Shown here: piece by piece, positions 4,811-6,439 of the stretch
Layout of the letters: each line of letters begins with the position of its first letter
How positions within the stretch are numbered: position 1 is the stretch's first letter
Source of the DNA: Nitrososphaeraceae archaeon
GTDB taxonomy: Archaea; Thermoproteota; Nitrososphaeria; Nitrososphaerales; Nitrososphaeraceae
DNA length: 6,439 bases
Direction: 5' to 3'
NCBI GenBank assembly: GCA_030038695.1
Contig: JASHSN010000416.1
Location: 1 to 6,439 of the forward strand
Notes under the pieces: generated by a model
The model's database searches: none
The model's input: the letters and a program-made list of their open reading frames with translations, nothing else
What the model was told of the DNA's origin: nothing
Translations under genes and position numbers: made by a program

Positions 4811-5227
4811 TCAGCCGTTTTGTGTATTCGGTGGACTTGCGCCACCATTGCCAGCTGTTCCACCATTGCCAGCTGTTCCACCATTAGCGCCGTTTCCACC
4901 GTTTCCACCGTTAGCATTATGGTTACCAATAATAACGTTCTCGCCCGTGGGAACGCCTGTCCCTCCGTTCACACCGTTTCTACCTGTTCCACCATTAACG
5001 CCATTTCCACCGGTTCCACCGTTGGCGGTTCCGCGATTTGTTGGCGCACCAGATGGGCCACTTCCACCATTTGCCGCGGTTCCACCATCTCCACCCATGC
5101 CACCTGTTCCGCCATTTGTTCCTGTTACTGTCGCAGCAAATGCCTGCTGTGAATAAATCGCGGTCGGTACACCCACGGTTAAGACCAAGCCTAACGTGGC
5201 CGCCATAAATAACCCGATATTTTTCAT
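4811..5227 (-). CDS. Secreted Gly/Asn-rich repeat protein
   Basis: From ATG 5227 the frame gives 138 residues to TGA 4811-4813. A TTG ten codons earlier is unlikely, because MKNIGLF starts a normal signal peptide. Residues 1-31 are the signal peptide (core [20 protein letters not shown]) with a probable cleavage after AFA. The mature protein is almost all Gly, Asn, Thr and Ala in short repeats such as [13 protein letters not shown] and NGGTAGNGG, interrupted once by [15 protein letters not shown]. It resembles Gly-rich collagen-like or PGRS-like surface proteins in composition only; no homology is claimed. It contains no cysteine. It is likely an extracellular structural or cell-surface protein. 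A TGA now ends it 24 codons before the old stop at 4736. Two Pro-rich frames on the + strand here are shadows of the Gly codons. Confidence 0.7.
   Translation of the reverse strand: MKNIGLFMAATLGLVLTVGVPTAIYSQQAFAATVTGTNGGTGGMGGDGGTAANGGSGPSGAPTNRGTANGGTGGNGVNGGTGRNGVNGGTGVPTGENVIIGNHNANGGNGGNGANGGTAGNGGTAGNGGASPPNTQNG
4842..4885 (-). repeat. 18-base tandem duplication in the Gly-rich gene
   Basis: CCACCATTGCCAGCTGTT occurs twice without mismatch (4842-4859 and 4860-4877) followed by the first 8 bases of a third unit. On the minus strand each unit encodes six residues (NGGTAG type). Perfect identity points to a recent slippage event, so repeat number may vary between strains. Confidence 0.75.
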
Positions 5228-5247
5228 GAGAAGATGATTACCTAACC

Positions 5248-5257
5248 TTGTTAACAA
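5248..5257 (-). promoter_or_regulatory. Palindrome TTGTTAACAA upstream of the Gly-rich gene
   Basis: The second copy of the 10-base palindrome, centred about 26 bases before ATG 5227. A more classical TATA box, minus-strand TTATATAA, is at 5292-5299 and would give a leader of about 40 bases, so which element drives the gene is open. No Shine-Dalgarno precedes the ATG. Confidence 0.35.
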
Positions 5258-5385
5258 ATGATGTTAGATAATGTCCTACATTGTAGCACATTATATAAGA
5301 TATTTCTAATGATCTTTAACAACGCTTTCTAACCACATACATATATACGTTAATAGAACAAAATCTGGTGATTAATGTAACATGG

Positions 5386-5393
5386 TTATATAA
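5386..5393 (+). promoter_or_regulatory. TATA box of the 25-residue membrane peptide gene
   Basis: TTATATAA, centred 25-26 bases before ATG 5415. Both sequence and spacing are near ideal for a leaderless archaeal gene. Confidence 0.6.
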
Positions 5394-5414
5394 AGAAAGT
5401 TCAGCCTAGGTTCT

Positions 5415-5492
5415 ATGGCTGGAGGCTTCGTTTATTTAATTGGCGTCATTTTGACATTTTTCGTTGCCAATTTGTCTCACCTGATGAAGTAG
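5415..5492 (+). CDS. 25-residue single-helix membrane peptide
   Basis: ATG 5415 to TAG 5490-5492 encodes a short N-terminus (MAGG), a hydrophobic helix FVYLIGVILTFFVANL, and a short tail ending SHLMK. The helix is about 16-18 residues, enough to span a membrane with the basic tail probably inside. The TATA box 26 bases upstream puts the predicted transcript start on the ATG itself, so no ribosome binding site is needed. The frame is well below usual gene-calling limits. The same bases contain a stem (AATTGGC 5438-5444 with GCCAATT 5466-5472), so an RNA role is a less likely alternative. It runs towards the receiver-gene remnant on the other strand. Small one-helix peptides often act as subunits or regulators of larger membrane complexes; no partner is indicated here. 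Confidence 0.55.
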   Translation: MAGGFVYLIGVILTFFVANLSHLMK

Positions 5493-5588
5493 AATGAACG
5501 AAACTAGCTTAACTTCAGTTTTGATGATTATTTACTAGGACAATATTAATCGACTAATTGACTGCTACTACCGTTGTAGATACATCTC

Positions 5589-6052
5589 CTAATCCAATTC
5601 CGACACAATTCATTTAACTAAATAATCTATAGTGACTGGTTTGCTGATAAAGCACCCTACACTTATCGCAGGATATATGTTCCTTAGTGCTTCCCGATTT
5701 ATCTTACCAGAAGACATGAAACAAACTTTGACGTCGATATCAATAGCCAACATCTTCTGACACGATTCAAATCCGTTCATATGTGGCATATTAATATCAA
5801 GCAGAAGGAGGTCGTAGAAATTTGATTTGAATTCTGACAGTGCGAATACAGGATTATTAGATGTATGTACTTCGATTCTTTTATTGACATCGGCACTATT
5901 ATGGCATCTTCTATTCCTACTTTGAAAGTTGTAGTGACATCTTCATTGTCATCTACAATCAATATTCTCTTCCAAGATCTTTCTTCGTTTTTTATGACGG
6001 CGACGGGATGATACACTGGATCTTCTTTATAGCTATACATTGAATATATCAT
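5589..6052 (-). pseudogene. Response regulator receiver domain gene, frameshifted and with a nonsense codon
   Basis: ATG 6052 opens about 27 residues (with MIYSMYSYKEDPVYHP), then a receiver (CheY-like) domain. RILIVDDNEDV carries the acidic pair at residues 34-35. After GIEDAI at about 5899 one base is missing and the next frame carries on: NSADVNKRIEVHTSNNPVF, then DLLLLDINMPHMNGFE with the phospho-acceptor Asp (about residue 86), FMSSGK with the conserved Ser/Thr position, and FISKPV with the conserved Lys. A TGA at 5610-5612 follows DYLVK; the frame then reads IVSELD to TAG 5589-5591, which looks like the natural end with an Arg codon changed to TGA. Restored, it is a receiver-only protein of about 154 residues. 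All phosphorylation residues are intact, so the damage may be recent. No sensor kinase is adjacent. Confidence 0.8.
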
Positions 6053-6141
6053 ATGTTAATAATTTTAAAACCAGAATGGCCAAAGATAGATAAAATCATC
6101 ATTTGTATCAATTTCTTACTTTATTGCCTACCATTTTTGAT

Positions 6142-6351
6142 TTATAACCAGTGTAGTGTTGCTGTATTAAAGATTTCGAAGACATTGTGACACAGACCTA
6201 CACATTGTAGCACTAAACATACGTGTATTCGCTTGTGTTTATACTTAGATTTGTGTACCATGAAGTAGTCCTCCATATCATACTTAAGAAAATGAGACAC
6301 AAACTTCATAAGAATTCTTTTCTTGCATACGATCGGGCGAGAATTCCTCAA
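6142..6351 (-). CDS. Hypothetical basic, cysteine-containing protein
   Basis: A 69-residue frame from TTG 6351 (or ATG at 6309, MKFVSHFLKYD) to TAA 6142-6144. The middle is basic (VHKSKYKHKRIHVCL) and three cysteines cluster at CLVLQCVGLC. No domain is recognised, no clear promoter or ribosome binding site is seen, and the frame could be chance or part of a broken gene continuing from the fragment to its right. Confidence 0.25.
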   Translation of the reverse strand: MRNSRPIVCKKRILMKFVSHFLKYDMEDYFMVHKSKYKHKRIHVCLVLQCVGLCHNVFEIFNTATLHWL

Positions 6352-6361
6352 AAACTATGGG

Positions 6362-6439
6362 TCATAGTAGAAACCTTTGAGAAAATAGTTCCAAATACGA
6401 GACATCTTCATTTAGGGAAGTGTACCAAATACCTATTGC
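6362..6439 (-). pseudogene. Fragment of a protein gene entering from the right edge
   Basis: Reading from the window edge on the minus strand, the frame AIGIWYTSLNEDVSYLELFS, QRFLL is open to a TGA at 6362-6364. It looks like ordinary soluble protein and recalls C-terminal segments of archaeal signalling or sensor-like proteins, but this is an impression only. It may be a real gene end or, since the frame stops abruptly, a broken gene. Neighbouring frames do not give a clear continuation. Confidence 0.3.

Noticed and set aside
4842..4885. CRISPR-like or other array of short repeats
   Set aside because: Only two units without spacers, in frame with a low-complexity protein; simple slippage explains it.
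4731..5156. Two Pro-rich and Ser/Thr-rich + strand frames (4731-5156 and 4820-5152)
   Set aside because: They are the antisense of the Gly/Asn repeat codons of the minus-strand secreted protein, which has a signal peptide and start; neither + frame has one.
1536..5612. TGA recoded as an amino acid, because several genes are interrupted by TGA
   Set aside because: The residue expected at each TGA differs (Trp in the recombinase, Gly in the repeat protein, Arg in the receiver), and TAA, TAG and frameshift lesions also occur, so ordinary decay is simpler.

Overview
The window most resembles an accessory, decaying stretch of an archaeal genome, probably an ammonia-oxidising archaeon of the Nitrososphaera/Nitrosocosmicus type. 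This is inference. The supports are an AT-rich sequence, a tyrosine-recombinase relic of a type I associate with these archaea, a receiver-only response regulator, several small secreted Gly/Cys-rich proteins, and gene starts that often lack a Shine-Dalgarno but have a TATA-like element about 24-26 bases upstream (leaderless genes). No tRNA, rRNA or CRISPR array is visible, and there is no housekeeping gene to anchor the taxonomy.

Layout, left to right. Positions 1-248 hold the 3' end of a Gly/Cys/Trp-rich protein gene. Positions 397-1302 hold three broken small genes: a frameshifted + strand remnant with a strong ribosome binding site; a secreted-protein remnant on the minus strand with two in-frame stops; and a small membrane-protein gene with a frameshift just after its start. 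A large imperfect inverted repeat lies at 511-608. Positions 1320-1800 hold the N-terminal half of a tyrosine recombinase (minus strand) with one frameshift and one nonsense codon; its catalytic half is missing. Another frameshifted small gene follows (1887-2108, +), converging with an apparently intact small secreted-protein gene (2101-2316, minus).

The middle (2317-4242) holds a ribbon-helix-helix protein gene (2836-3390, minus) divergent from a small zinc-ribbon-like gene (3617-3904, +). They are flanked by two diverged copies of one roughly 90-base non-coding repeat (2392-2485 and 4067-4164).

The right part holds a two-helix membrane protein gene followed in the same frame by an open extension (4243-4581, +). 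A secreted Gly/Asn-rich repeat protein on the minus strand (4811-5227) is cut short by a TGA, with its old tail and terminator still visible to 4736. A 25-residue one-helix membrane peptide lies at 5415-5492 with a well-placed TATA box. A receiver-domain gene (5589-6052, minus) carries one frameshift and one nonsense codon. Two poorly understood minus-strand fragments run to the window edge.

The genes do not form one pathway. The recombinase relic, repeats and many independent lesions suggest an old integrated or recombined region being eroded, with a few small genes that still look intact: the ribbon-helix-helix protein, the zinc-ribbon-like protein, the secreted protein at 2101 and the 25-residue membrane peptide.
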